64,000 bases of DNA from positions 1,054,001 through 1,118,000 of the forward strand of contig CAVOFR010000007.1 of assembly GCA_963695075.1 (NCBI GenBank). Reading direction: 5' to 3'. A program made the position numbers and the translations under genes. The stretch comes from CAWCAL01 sp963695075. GTDB lineage: Bacteria; Actinomycetota; Acidimicrobiia; Acidimicrobiales; CAWCAL01. This document shows positions 31,758 to 40,315 of the stretch, piece by piece. The notes beneath the pieces are model-generated. The model worked only from the letters and a program-made list of their open reading frames with translations. It did not search any database and was not told the DNA's origin. Numbering within the stretch: the first letter of the stretch is position 1; each line of letters opens with the position of its first letter.

Positions 31758-33593
31758 ATGACCACTCCCCCCACGGACCAGACCATCGCCCCGACCGCGA
31801 CGGAAGGCGAGCTCGACGCCGAAGGCGGCTACGTGCTGATCTGGGCGGTGATCTCGTTGATCGCGCTGCTCCTCGTCGGCGCGCTCGCCATCGACGTGGG
31901 CGCGTTCTACGTGCGGAGCAACGAGCTCGAGCGAGCGGCCGACGCCGCAGCGCTGGCCGGCGTGGTCCACATGCCGGGCAACCTGGCCGAGGCCACCCTG
32001 GCGGCCGAGGAGGTCCTCAGCCGCAACGGCATCGTGGACGGCGGAGACATCAACGTGACCATCGAGGAAGGCGCGACCTCACGTCGACTCCGGGTGACGA
32101 TCGAGGACTCGGGAGTCGAGACCTTCCTGGCCCGGCTCCTGACCGACTCGATCAGCATCGAACGGGTCAGCGAGGCCGAATTCGCCAAACCCCTCCAGAT
32201 GGGTAGCCCGGACAACCATCTCGGCTCGGGGACCCTGCGCCCCGACTTCCCGAGCACGACGCCTCCCGACTACGTCCTCGAGCAGGGTTTCTGGCTGGCG
32301 GCCAACGGCTACTGCACCGCGGCCGAGGACGGTGACACGCACCTGTCGGCCTTCGACGGCAACGGACCGACCTTCGACTGCTCGGCGCCGCCGGCCGAAC
32401 AGAACCCGCGTTATCAGGGCGAGTACGAGTACACGGTCTCGGTGCCGGATCTCCGCACCGCGGATGTGCTCATCGACGCCTTCGACCCGAGCTACTGGCC
32501 GCACGACCGTCCGTGTCAGAACCCGACGAGTGGTCCCTCCGACATGCGCTGCGACCTCGGCAAGTACGCGACCGGCGCCCCGCACTACCCGTCGTGGCCG
32601 AGCGGTCCGACCGAGGCCGGGTGGTACCAAACTCGTCGCCGGTCATGGGAACAGAACCGATGGGTGAACCGGCCGATCGACCGTCTCTCGTACAACACGA
32701 ACACCAAGACCGGTATCATCACGACCCACTTCCAGCTTCTGTATCCCGATACGGCCGGGACGCCGTGGGACACCTCTGACGACGTGCCCTTCGGCAACAC
32801 CGCCTACACCGGGGGCAGCGATGCCAACTACACGTGGCCCTACCAACAGGACTACCTGGACGACTTCGCCGCCCAGGCGGCCATCTTCAACGACTGGGAC
32901 ACCCTCTTCACCCTGCCGACGAACGCGCCGGCCGGCGACTACACGCTGAAGGTCTGGACCGAAGCCAGCCAGGCTGACAGCTTCGGCGTGAACGCGTTTG
33001 CGCTCCGGGCCACCTACGGGCCGTGGTGGAGCTCCACCGCCGACGACCGCTGCGACTCCCGCATGCCGGGACAGGAGCTCTGTCCCCAGGTGTCGGGTTC
33101 GTCGGCGCTTTCGATCCTCGCCGCGTCAGCGGGCTCGGCGGCCAACTTCAAGTTCGCGCAGATCCCGGTCGACTATGCAGGACGCTCGGTCCGCATCACC
33201 CTGTGGGACTCCGACGAGGGCGGCCAGGAGATCTCGTTCCACAGTCCCGACCGGGGAGCCGATCAGGAGTGGCCGTTCGCGTGGCGTGAGGCCCCGGGGC
33301 CGGACACGATCTTCCCCGACTGGACCGGTGCGTACAACCTCGACGTGTCGGGCTGCGGCCCGAGCTCCCCCCAGCCCCAGCCCGGCCCGTCCAGCACCCG
33401 TGACGGCACGTGCAAATTCAACGACCGCATGGTCGAGGTCAACATCGACATCCCGGTCGACTACGCCGCGAACGACGCGGGCTGGTGGTCGATCCGCTAC
33501 GACTTCGGTACCGGAACGGTGACCGACCGGACCACCTGGACCATCGACGTGATCGGTGATCCGGTGCATCTCGTCGAACCCGAGATCCCGTAA
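31758..33593 (+). CDS. TadG-like Flp pilus-associated protein
   Basis: A 611-residue protein. Residues about 20-60 are the TadG-type N-terminus (GGYVLIWAVISLIALLLVGA, then LAIDVGAFYVRSNELERAAD and AAALAGV). The long extracytoplasmic region is rich in Trp, Tyr, Pro and Asp and contains two or three beta-sandwich-like parts (EYEYTVSVPDLRTADVLIDA; VRITLWDSDEGGQEISF; MVEVNIDIPVDYAANDAGWW). No von Willebrand domain was recognised. It is the last gene of the triad; TadA ATPase, TadB/C, TadZ and Flp pilin genes are absent from the neighbourhood. Likely role: anchored pseudopilin or surface adhesin. Confidence 0.83.
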   Translation: MTTPPTDQTIAPTATEGELDAEGGYVLIWAVISLIALLLVGALAIDVGAFYVRSNELERAADAAALAGVVHMPGNLAEATLAAEEVLSRNGIVDGGDINVTIEEGATSRRLRVTIEDSGVETFLARLLTDSISIERVSEAEFAKPLQMGSPDNHLGSGTLRPDFPSTTPPDYVLEQGFWLAANGYCTAAEDGDTHLSAFDGNGPTFDCSAPPAEQNPRYQGEYEYTVSVPDLRTADVLIDAFDPSYWPHDRPCQNPTSGPSDMRCDLGKYATGAPHYPSWPSGPTEAGWYQTRRRSWEQNRWVNRPIDRLSYNTNTKTGIITTHFQLLYPDTAGTPWDTSDDVPFGNTAYTGGSDANYTWPYQQDYLDDFAAQAAIFNDWDTLFTLPTNAPAGDYTLKVWTEASQADSFGVNAFALRATYGPWWSSTADDRCDSRMPGQELCPQVSGSSALSILAASAGSAANFKFAQIPVDYAGRSVRITLWDSDEGGQEISFHSPDRGADQEWPFAWREAPGPDTIFPDWTGAYNLDVSGCGPSSPQPQPGPSSTRDGTCKFNDRMVEVNIDIPVDYAANDAGWWSIRYDFGTGTVTDRTTWTIDVIGDPVHLVEPEIP

Positions 33594-33599
33594 CCGGAA

Positions 33600-33640
33600 G
33601 TGCGTTCGGGGGACAGTGCGTTCGGGGGGACAGACCCCCG
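33600..33640. terminator. Hairpin and direct repeat between convergent genes
   Basis: GTGCGTTCGGGGGACAG is repeated head to tail (33600-33616, then 33616-33633 with one extra G), and the second copy runs into CGGGGG-GACAGA-CCCCCG (33623-33640), a 6-bp GC stem. The element fills the 49-bp gap between tadG and a convergent SDR gene, so it may stop transcription from both sides. The duplication suggests a dispersed repeat. Confidence 0.5.
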
Positions 33641-33642
33641 TC

Positions 33643-34434
33643 CTACTCGAGGTCGGGAATCCCCAGGTCCAGGTTGGACGCCTCCAACCCGCCGTCCAGC
33701 TCCAGCACCTTGCCGGTCATGAACGCGCTCGCCGGCGATGCGAGGTAGAGCACACCGAGCGCGATGTCCTCGGGGTCGCCCAAGCGGCGCAGGGGCGTCT
33801 TGGATTCCATCTCGGTGCGGAGCGCCTCGTTCTGGACCACGATCTCGAGAGCGGACGTCGCGGTCGAACCGACGGCGATGGCATTGACCCGCACTCGGGG
33901 GGCCAGATCGGCGGCCACGAGCCGGGTCATGTGCAGCATTGCGGCTTTGGCCGTTCCGTAGGCGGCGTATCCACGGTCGCGCACCCGACCCAAGGTCGAG
34001 GCGATGTTGATCACACTGCCCTCGGAGGCGACCAGCGCCGGCGCGGCGCGGCGGGTGAGGGAGAACGCGGTGGTGACATTGAAGTGGAAGGCCTCCTCGA
34101 ACGCGGCATCGGACGTGTCGAGCAGTGGCTGGGGCATGGAACCGCCGACGTTGTTGACCACGATGTCGAGACCGCCGAGCTGTTCGGTCGCCGCGGCGAG
34201 AAGCGCGTCGAAGCTGTCGAGGTCGGAGAGATCGGCCGGGACGACGACGGCGCGGCGGCCGGCGTCGCGCACCCGCTCGGCGATCACTTCGAGTTGGTCG
34301 GCCGACCGGGCCGAGAGCACGACGTCGGCGCCGCCCTCGGCCAGGGCCACGGCCGATGCAGCACCGATCCCCCGGCCCGCACCGGTGACGATGGCGATCT
34401 TGTCGGTGACCCTGAAGCGGTCGATGATGGTCAT
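33643..34434 (-). CDS. Short-chain dehydrogenase/reductase (SDR)
   Basis: A 263-residue SDR. TGAGRGIG is near residue 15, SARSADQLE after beta-2 (no acidic residue at the usual place, so NADP is possible), VVNNVGGSM (NNVG variant of NNAG), the catalytic Ser in INIASTLGR, and YGTAKAA (Tyr/Lys). YLASPASAFMTGKVLELDGG ends the fold. The start overlaps the ECH stop by 4 bp (ATGA), so it is the second gene of an ECH-SDR operon. A 3-hydroxyacyl-CoA dehydrogenase-like role would fit that pairing. Confidence 0.92.
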   Translation of the reverse strand: MTIIDRFRVTDKIAIVTGAGRGIGAASAVALAEGGADVVLSARSADQLEVIAERVRDAGRRAVVVPADLSDLDSFDALLAAATEQLGGLDIVVNNVGGSMPQPLLDTSDAAFEEAFHFNVTTAFSLTRRAAPALVASEGSVINIASTLGRVRDRGYAAYGTAKAAMLHMTRLVAADLAPRVRVNAIAVGSTATSALEIVVQNEALRTEMESKTPLRRLGDPEDIALGVLYLASPASAFMTGKVLELDGGLEASNLDLGIPDLE

Positions 34435-35234
34435 GTGCCTTCTGCTTTCTGGGAGCGGCCTCTGGCCATGATGGCATCCAACCGGCGGGCGATCTCGGTG
34501 TGGTCGAACCCTTTCGACTGCCAGGCCATTCCCTTGGCTCGTTCCACTGTTCGCCATTCGTCGGCGCTGGACCACTCGATCGCCTGATACAGATCGAGCA
34601 TCGCGCCGACGCCGTCGAGGTCGTTGGAGAGCATGTCCCGGGCCAACGAGCGCGCCCGTGACTCGAGTTGGTCGTGCTCGACGACCTCGCACACGAGACC
34701 GGCCTGCAATGCCCCCGCCGCATCGAGGAAGTTGCCGGTCATGCTCATCATGCGAGCGGTGCGGACACCGACGGCTCGGGGCAGGAGATGGGACAGACCC
34801 CACCAGGGGAGAATGCCCACCCGGGTGTGCGTATCGCCGAACGTTGCCCGCTCGCTTGCGACGAGGAAGTCGCACTGGAGTGCGAGCTCGAGGCCGCCGG
34901 TGATAGCGGCACCGTTGATGGCCCCGATCATCGGTGTGCGCCGGGCGGGCCAAGGGTTGCCGATGTCGGTGTTGGCCGCGATGTCGATCGCCCCGCTTGC
35001 CAGTGCGTGGAGATCGAGGCCCGCACAGAACACGGGGTCGACCGCGGTGACGATGATGACGCCGACGTCGGGTGACGCGTCGAGCGTGGGGATCGCGTCG
35101 AGAAGGGCGTCGATCATGTCCGGGGTGAGTGAGTTGCGGGCATCGGGTCGATCGATCGTGATGGTCGCGATGCGGTCGTCGATCGTGATCGGTAGGTTCG
35201 GGTGGTCGGGAAGGTCGGTCACGTGAGTGCTCAC
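34431..35234 (-). CDS. Enoyl-CoA hydratase/isomerase family protein
   Basis: A 267-residue crotonase-fold protein. VDPVFCAGLDLHALA and INGAAITGGLELALQCDF form the oxyanion hole, followed by FGDTHTRVGILPWWGLSHLL. The Asp/Thr near THTRVG instead of Glu suggests it may not be a classic hydratase. GTG 35234 or GTG 35222 may be the start; both fall in a GTGAG/CTCAC palindrome. It is followed by a coupled SDR, a typical beta-oxidation pair. An upstream DinB-like gene on the same strand ends 17 bp before. Confidence 0.9.
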   Translation of the reverse strand: MSTHVTDLPDHPNLPITIDDRIATITIDRPDARNSLTPDMIDALLDAIPTLDASPDVGVIIVTAVDPVFCAGLDLHALASGAIDIAANTDIGNPWPARRTPMIGAINGAAITGGLELALQCDFLVASERATFGDTHTRVGILPWWGLSHLLPRAVGVRTARMMSMTGNFLDAAGALQAGLVCEVVEHDQLESRARSLARDMLSNDLDGVGAMLDLYQAIEWSSADEWRTVERAKGMAWQSKGFDHTEIARRLDAIMARGRSQKAEGT

Positions 35235-35251
35235 CTACGGCTCGTCGTCGG

Positions 35252-36049
35252 TCAATACACGTGCAGGGTCTCGCACAGGCGTCTGGCCCGGGCGACGTCA
35301 CCGCTCAACTCGACGGCGCAAGCGTCCCACTGCGCTCGCCCGGTCGACCACCGGACCAGGTCACCGACGGATGATCGGACGGTCGCCACCGCCTCGCTCT
35401 CGGGCAGACGGTCGTCGACGGTGACCGTGCCCTCGGATCGAACCACCGACGTGGCGGTCGCCCCGGGCCCGGTCAGCTCGAGCCGGATCGGGTCATCGAT
35501 CCAGGCCAGGTTCTCCTGATTGAGCGGCTCGATCAGCGCGATGACCCACGCCACGGTGGGGCCGAGCCGCAGCTGATCGCTGGGAAGCTCCGGACGGTCG
35601 AGGGGTCCGGCTGGCGCCAAGAGGTCGTAGCGGAGGTGGGTGAAGTGATCGAACACCGCGGCGTTGACGAGCAGATGCATCGGGTGCTTTCCGAGCTCGC
35701 CCATGTTGAAGGGTACGTTGCGCAGTGGTGGCCGCTGGGTGAGCTGCATCATCCTGATGGCCCGACGGCTCCAGGTCTCGTACTCGTGCAGTTGTCGCTG
35801 GGACGTCCAGCCACGACGACGTTCGACGAGTACGTCGTTGATGCGTTCGCCGTCGTCGAATTCCCTGGCCGCCTTCGCCATCACGATCGGACTGGGATGG
35901 AAGATCGATGCCATGTGGGCGATGACGTCCTGAACCGACCATCCGTCGCACACGCTCGGGCTCGACCACTCGGCGGCCGTCAGGCTGCGGCAGAGGTCGA
36001 GGACCGCTCGGCGCTCGGCCTCGAGGGCCTCGATCGGGCTTCCGGACAC
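35252..36049 (-). CDS. DinB/MDMPI-like protein (maleylpyruvate isomerase fold)
   Basis: A 265-residue protein with the MDMPI/DinB four-helix bundle: LTAAEWSSPSVCDGWSVQD followed by VIAHMASIFH carries the first metal-binding His, and HPMHLLVNAAVFDHFTHLRYD supplies further His residues. Members are mycothiol-dependent isomerases or transferases, which fits an actinobacterium. The second half (TVTVDDRLPESEAVATVRSS) resembles the C-terminal MDMPI domain. GTG 36049 lies exactly 6 nt after a TAGGGT -10, so the message is probably leaderless. It is divergent from an acyl-CoA dehydrogenase gene. Confidence 0.78.
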   Translation of the reverse strand: MSGSPIEALEAERRAVLDLCRSLTAAEWSSPSVCDGWSVQDVIAHMASIFHPSPIVMAKAAREFDDGERINDVLVERRRGWTSQRQLHEYETWSRRAIRMMQLTQRPPLRNVPFNMGELGKHPMHLLVNAAVFDHFTHLRYDLLAPAGPLDRPELPSDQLRLGPTVAWVIALIEPLNQENLAWIDDPIRLELTGPGATATSVVRSEGTVTVDDRLPESEAVATVRSSVGDLVRWSTGRAQWDACAVELSGDVARARRLCETLHVY

Positions 36050-36061
36050 GGACCGACCCTA
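36050..36061 (-). promoter_or_regulatory. -10 element of leaderless DinB-like gene
   Basis: On the minus strand TAGGGT (36061-36056) is followed by exactly CGGTCC and the GTG start at 36049. Confidence 0.5.
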
Positions 36062-36208
36062 CCGGCGATCAATCCAGCGAGCCGATCCGGGCCTCGGCCT
36101 CTATGCTCGGCCGCGGCTGCGTCGGGGATGCCCCCCACCCCGGCGCCGCTCGCCTGTGGCGGGGCGATTCGTTGATGCGGACGCGGATCCCTACTCTCGT
36201 CTCCGCTC

Positions 36209-37429
36209 ATGGACTTCGACGAACATCCCGACGATCGGGCCTTCCGTCTCGAGGCGCGCAACTGGCTGGCCGAGTTCGCACCCCCGCGGATTCCGGGCGC
36301 GCCGTCCTGGACCCGGCATCGGCCCCGCACCGTCGAGGCGGATGCCGCGCTCGTCGAGCAATCGCGGCGATGGCAGCGCCGAAAGCACGATGCCGGCTGG
36401 GCCGGGATCAGCTGGCCCGAGCAGGCCGGCGGTCGGGGTCGATCGGCAAACCAGGCCCGGATCTTCTCCGAGGAGGAAGCGAAGTTCGAGACCCCGACGG
36501 GCCTCTTCATGGTCGCGATCGACATGGCGGGCCCGACGCTCATGGACCACGGTTCGGTCGAGCAGCGCGAGCGCCATCTCGAGCCGACGTTGCGCGGCGA
36601 CCAGATCTGGTGCCAGCTCTTCTCCGAGCCCAGTGCGGGGTCGGACCTGGCGGCGCTGCGAACACGGGCGGAACGCGACGGCGACGAGTGGGTGGTGAAC
36701 GGTCAGAAGGTCTGGACGACCTCGGCCCACCACGCCGACTTCGGTCTGCTGTTGGCCCGAACCGATGTCGATGTCCCGAAGCATCAGGGCATCACCTTCT
36801 TCATCATCCCGATGGATGCCGAGGGTGTCGAGGTCCGACCACTTCGCCAGATCGACGGCGCGGCCCATTTCAACGAGGTGTTTCTCACCGATGTGAGACT
36901 GCCGCACTCGCAGGTGGTCGGTGAGCCCGATCGGGGTTGGACGGTGGCCATGACGACACTCCTGGCCGAGCGCACCGCGATCGGGGGTGCCGGGATGGTC
37001 CGATTCGACGACATCGTCGCGCTGGCCCGCCACTTCGACGCGAGCCGCGACCGGACCATCCGCCAGAGTCTCGCCACCGTCTACACCCGCTTCCGGATCC
37101 AGAAGTGGCTGGGGTGGCGGGCCCAGACCGCGGTGGAACGGGGACGTATGCCCGGCCCCGAGGCGTCGGTCATCAAGCTGCTCCAGTCCGAGCAGGTCTC
37201 GGCCAGCGCCGATCTCTCACTGGGCGCGGCAGGTGCTCACGGCATGCTCTGGCAGGACGACGGGTATGAGCAAGGGAGGTGGGCCGGAGCGTTCCTCTAC
37301 CAGTGGGCCGCGCGCCTCGGCGGTGGCACCGATCAAGTGCAGCGCAACGTGATCGGCGAACGGGTGCTCGGCCTCCCGCGAGAGCCACGCCCCGATCGCG
37401 ACGTCCCCTTCTGCGACCTCCCCACGTGA
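36209..37429 (+). CDS. Acyl-CoA dehydrogenase
   Basis: A 406-residue FAD-dependent acyl-CoA dehydrogenase. The conserved WCQLFSEPSAGSDLA loop, VNGQKVWTTSAHHADFG (FAD-binding WTT) and the C-terminal GGTDQVQRNVIGERVLGLPR are diagnostic. The usual catalytic Glu of the medium-chain type is not at its standard place. The sequence resembles the FadE group used for CoA thioesters of complex substrates, often heteromeric (alpha2-beta2); no partner fadE is adjacent. ATG 36209 directly precedes the helical N-terminus. It converges on an NTF2-like gene across a hairpin. Confidence 0.92.
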   Translation: MDFDEHPDDRAFRLEARNWLAEFAPPRIPGAPSWTRHRPRTVEADAALVEQSRRWQRRKHDAGWAGISWPEQAGGRGRSANQARIFSEEEAKFETPTGLFMVAIDMAGPTLMDHGSVEQRERHLEPTLRGDQIWCQLFSEPSAGSDLAALRTRAERDGDEWVVNGQKVWTTSAHHADFGLLLARTDVDVPKHQGITFFIIPMDAEGVEVRPLRQIDGAAHFNEVFLTDVRLPHSQVVGEPDRGWTVAMTTLLAERTAIGGAGMVRFDDIVALARHFDASRDRTIRQSLATVYTRFRIQKWLGWRAQTAVERGRMPGPEASVIKLLQSEQVSASADLSLGAAGAHGMLWQDDGYEQGRWAGAFLYQWAARLGGGTDQVQRNVIGERVLGLPREPRPDRDVPFCDLPT

Positions 37430-37442
37430 TTCTGGGGTCGCT

Positions 37443-37463
37443 CAGCTACACGTCGTGTGGCTG
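37443..37463. terminator. Bidirectional terminator-like hairpin
   Basis: CAGCTACAC (37443-37451) pairs with GTGTGGCTG (37455-37463) over a 3-nt loop with one G-T wobble. It lies between the stop codons of two convergent genes (37429 and 37481). There is no clear U-tract, as is usual in such GC-rich genomes. Confidence 0.5.
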
Positions 37464-37480
37464 GGGGTCCCCAAAACCCG

Positions 37481-37870
37481 TCAGCGCATGCTCTCGGGGC
37501 CCCAGTGGGCGCGGAGCGAACGGATCAGGCCGTCGGCGCCCACCCGATAGGTGAACACGCCGTCGACGAGGACCCGGGCCCCGTCCGGAAACGTCGTCGT
37601 GATGGTCCCCACATTCGCCACCTCGTCACCCGCGGCATAGGACTCGCGGATCTCGAAGCGAACCTCGCCGGCCGAGATCGTCGTGTCCCAGAAGGCGGCG
37701 ATGGCGTCGGATCCCCGATGACCTTCACCGGTCGGATCCAACACGGACACACCGATGGGATCCTCGATGACGGCGTCCGGGGAGAAGAGGGCGAGCCAGC
37801 CGGCGCGGTCACCCGCCTCGACGGCGGCCATCGACTGCTGCGCCGCAGCGCGAGCCTCGTTTTCGGTCAT
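37481..37870 (-). CDS. SnoaL-like/ketosteroid isomerase-like protein
   Basis: A 129-residue single-domain NTF2-like protein. The order is AVEAGDRAGWLALFSPDAVI, then EDPIGVSVLDPTGEGHRG, a central FWDTTISAGEVRF, and VLVDGVFTYRVGADGLIRSL. This matches the SnoaL/delta-5-3-ketosteroid-isomerase superfamily at full length. The Asp of EDPIG is a candidate general base. It ends tail-to-tail with the acyl-CoA dehydrogenase. It diverges from an HD-domain gene by 69 bp. The substrate cannot be predicted. Confidence 0.85.
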   Translation of the reverse strand: MTENEARAAAQQSMAAVEAGDRAGWLALFSPDAVIEDPIGVSVLDPTGEGHRGSDAIAAFWDTTISAGEVRFEIRESYAAGDEVANVGTITTTFPDGARVLVDGVFTYRVGADGLIRSLRAHWGPESMR

Positions 37871-37939
37871 GATTCGGTCTCCGCTCGGAATTGGCTGGTT
37901 GGTCTCGGGGTACTCCCCTCTACCATCTCAGCAGATCCC

Positions 37940-38740
37940 ATGTCTGCGACCCACACCAGCCCGACGATCCCATCCGATACTGCCCGCGCCGAGCTGGACC
38001 GTGTCCTCCGTGCCGACGATCCCACCGACGGTCTCTGGGACCTGGTCGATTCGGGTAGAGCCGAGGCCATCGTGCCCGAGCTACCGGCCCTGGCGCTCGA
38101 ACAGGATCCGATCCACCGCCACAAGGACGTGCTGTCCCACACTGTCGCGGTCACGGCCAAGTCACCGGCCCGCCTCCGGGTGCGGCTGGCCGCGCTCTTC
38201 CACGACGTGGGCAAGCCCGCGACGCGGCGGTTCGGACCCGAAGGTGTGACGTTCCGTCATCACGAGGTCGTCGGCTCGAAGCTGACGCGCAAACGACTCG
38301 AGGCCCTGGCGTATGAGCAGGAGATGGTCGACGACGTGACCGAGCTCGTCCGACTCTCCGGTCGGTTCAAGGGGTACACCGATGGCTGGTCCGACAGCGC
38401 GGTACGACGCTACGCACGCGACGCCGGTCATCTCCTGGGCGATCTCAACGCGCTGGTGCGCAGTGACTGCACCACCCGCAATCGGACCAAGGTCGCGGCG
38501 CTGCACCGTGCCATCGACGAGATGGAGGAGCGCATCAAGGCTCTGGCCGAAGCCGATCGTCGAGCAGCCGAGCGGCCCCTGCTCGACGGGGACGAGATCA
38601 TGGACCACCTCGATCTCCAGCCGGGCCGAGCCGTCGGTGAGGCCGTTGCGTTCCTTCTCGCCGAGAAGCGGGCCGGCCGGACACCCGACCGTGAGGCTGC
38701 TCTCCGACAGCTCGACCGCTGGTGGGCCGAGCGCGCTTAG
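37940..38740 (+). CDS. Orphan HD/RNA-binding half of a CCA-adding-type enzyme
   Basis: A 266-residue protein whose entire length matches the C-terminal half of actinobacterial CCA tRNA nucleotidyltransferases. It shows the HD motif LRVRLAALFHDVGKPATRRF, then VTFRHHEVVGSKLTRKRLEA, RFKGYTDGWSDSAVRRYARD and the RNA-binding SDCTTRNRTKVAAL. The N-terminal nucleotidyltransferase domain with GSxxR and DxD is absent, and the upstream sequence holds no such domain. It could be a stand-alone phosphohydrolase or a remnant. ATG 37940 is chosen; the frame is open further upstream but overlaps the divergent gene. Its stop overlaps the next convergent stop by 4 bp. Confidence 0.75.
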   Translation: MSATHTSPTIPSDTARAELDRVLRADDPTDGLWDLVDSGRAEAIVPELPALALEQDPIHRHKDVLSHTVAVTAKSPARLRVRLAALFHDVGKPATRRFGPEGVTFRHHEVVGSKLTRKRLEALAYEQEMVDDVTELVRLSGRFKGYTDGWSDSAVRRYARDAGHLLGDLNALVRSDCTTRNRTKVAALHRAIDEMEERIKALAEADRRAAERPLLDGDEIMDHLDLQPGRAVGEAVAFLLAEKRAGRTPDREAALRQLDRWWAERA

Positions 38741-39711
38741 GTTCGGATCACCACCGTGGTGCGGGTCGTAAGCGTCTCGTCGGTCCATCGACGCTTGTAG
38801 GCCATCTCCATTCCGAGGTCGTAGACCCTGATCCCCTCGGCAGCCAGCTGTTCGATCTGGAACGCCTGGAGGAGGGTGCCGACCGACAGCGAACTGTAGG
38901 CGTTGTCATAGCTGATCTGCAGGCCTCGATAGGTGCCGCGGCGAACGTGTCCGAGTATGTAGCCGACGTCGCGCCCGTCGGCTCGTGCGAACAGCAGTCG
39001 GACCCGACCCTCGGGTCCCAGGCGCTGGCACAGTTTCCAGTAGAAGCGGCGGAGATCGGGTTCGATCAGCCCCGATCCCGACCTGCCCTTCCAGCTCTTC
39101 CGCTCGATGTCCATCAGTCGGCCGAAGCCGTCGGACAGGTCTCCGCTGGCCGTGGTGACCTCGAATCCCTGCTCGGCAGCCCGCCGATGGGCACGCCTGA
39201 GGTCCCGCTGCCACTTGGTCGGCTTTCGTTCCAACAGCGCCTTGGCCCCACCCTCGAGCCGGGCCCGGCATCGCGTGATCGTCGGCCCGTCGCGCAGTCT
39301 GTGCCGCTGGCCGATGGCCAGGCGCAATCCCTCCTCCAGGGGGCTGTCGGGCACGATCCCGGTGAGCAACGCCACTCTCCAGCCCGGAACCTGGTCGAGG
39401 GCTCGGACCAGATCGTGGCCGAAGGTGGTGGGATCTGTGGTGACGATGGGCGACGCGAATCCCCATGCCGCCTCGGGTGGGCAGAGGTATCGGATGCCGT
39501 CGACGTCACGGCGCTCGCACAGCGTCGCCCACCCGTCGTCGGACCGGAACACCATGGCAAACGCATCGCGGCCCCACGAGCGGTAGGAGGGGAGAACCCA
39601 GTCGCTCGAGGAGCAGACCTGGTCGATGCCGCGAGTGGCATCGACGAACGTGTCGAATGCAACCGTCGAGGAATCGAGCTCGGCCACGCTCAGCGTCTCC
39701 ATCCTGCTCAT
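38737..39711 (-). CDS. GNAT acetyltransferase, FemAB/CelD-like
   Basis: A 324-residue protein with two GNAT folds of the BioF2/CelD (Acetyltransf_6) type: WVLPSYRSWGRDAFAMVFRS in the N-terminal part and KPTKWQRDLRRAHRRAAEQG, then VRLLFARADGRDVGYILGHV and YDNAYSSLSVGTLLQAFQIE in the C-terminal part. Such proteins acylate or aminoacylate cell-envelope polymers or small molecules. ATG 39711 follows GAGGAG by 2-3 nt; ATG 39702 is an alternative. The stop codon TAA shares bases with the TAG of the convergent HD gene. Confidence 0.78.
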   Translation of the reverse strand: MSRMETLSVAELDSSTVAFDTFVDATRGIDQVCSSSDWVLPSYRSWGRDAFAMVFRSDDGWATLCERRDVDGIRYLCPPEAAWGFASPIVTTDPTTFGHDLVRALDQVPGWRVALLTGIVPDSPLEEGLRLAIGQRHRLRDGPTITRCRARLEGGAKALLERKPTKWQRDLRRAHRRAAEQGFEVTTASGDLSDGFGRLMDIERKSWKGRSGSGLIEPDLRRFYWKLCQRLGPEGRVRLLFARADGRDVGYILGHVRRGTYRGLQISYDNAYSSLSVGTLLQAFQIEQLAAEGIRVYDLGMEMAYKRRWTDETLTTRTTVVIRT

Positions 39712-39821
39712 CTCTCCTCTCACACCCGCGCTCGGGCTGCCGTGACCTCGCCGCGCAGCGTAACGTCGCGGGCCGGACAACTGGCTGTTCTCCGCAGCAG
39801 CCCGAGGAGAACGAGAACGCC

Positions 39822-40280
39822 ATGACCACCGTGATCGATAGTCCGGCCGCGCTGCCCGAGTGGATCGGCCGTCGGATCGGACCCACCGAGTGGATGGAGA
39901 TCGACCAGGATCGGATCGACCTCTTCGCCGACGCCACCGGCGACCATCAGTGGATCCACGTCGACCCGGAACGGGCGGCGACGGGACCGTTCGGTGCACC
40001 GATCGCCCATGGCTATCTGACACTCTCCCTGGTCAACGCGTTCCTCCCGCGGCTGATGCGCGTCGACAACAGCTCGATGGGGGTGAACTACGGGGTCGAC
40101 AAGGTGCGGTTTCCCGCCCCGGTGAGAGTCGGTTCTCGGCTGCGTGCGGTGGCCGAGGTCGTGGCCGCCGAGCCGGTGGCCGGCGACGGGATCCAGGCGA
40201 CCGTACGCGTCACCGTCGAGGTCGAGGGTTCGGATCGTCCGGGGTGTGTCGTCGACACGGTCTCCCGGTTCTATCCCTGA
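39822..40280 (+). CDS. MaoC-like (R)-specific enoyl-CoA hydratase
   Basis: A 152-residue single hot-dog protein with the hydratase-2 motif FADATGDHQWIHVDPERAAT, carrying the catalytic Asp and His, followed by FGAPIAHGYLTLSL. The C-terminal part has GVNYGVDKVRFPAPVRVGS. Length matches NodN/MaoC single-domain hydratases, which hydrate 2-enoyl-CoA or act in polyester metabolism. ATG 39822 is chosen at the start of similarity; AGGAGA lies about 12 nt upstream. It converges on the protease gene across a small hairpin (40297-40315). Confidence 0.9.
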   Translation: MTTVIDSPAALPEWIGRRIGPTEWMEIDQDRIDLFADATGDHQWIHVDPERAATGPFGAPIAHGYLTLSLVNAFLPRLMRVDNSSMGVNYGVDKVRFPAPVRVGSRLRAVAEVVAAEPVAGDGIQATVRVTVEVEGSDRPGCVVDTVSRFYP

Positions 40281-40296
40281 GGCCCTCGTCGAGATC

Positions 40297-40315
40297 ACCC
40301 CTGCTTCGCCGGGGT
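40297..40315. terminator. Weak hairpin between convergent genes
   Basis: ACCCC (40297-40301) and GGGGT (40311-40315) enclose a 9-nt loop in the 34-bp gap between the MaoC and protease stop codons. Confidence 0.35.

Noticed and set aside
33643..35301. Single 552-codon minus-strand protein
   Set aside because: Only the last 263 codons, from ATG 34434, show SDR similarity; the upstream part is the other frame of the enoyl-CoA hydratase gene.
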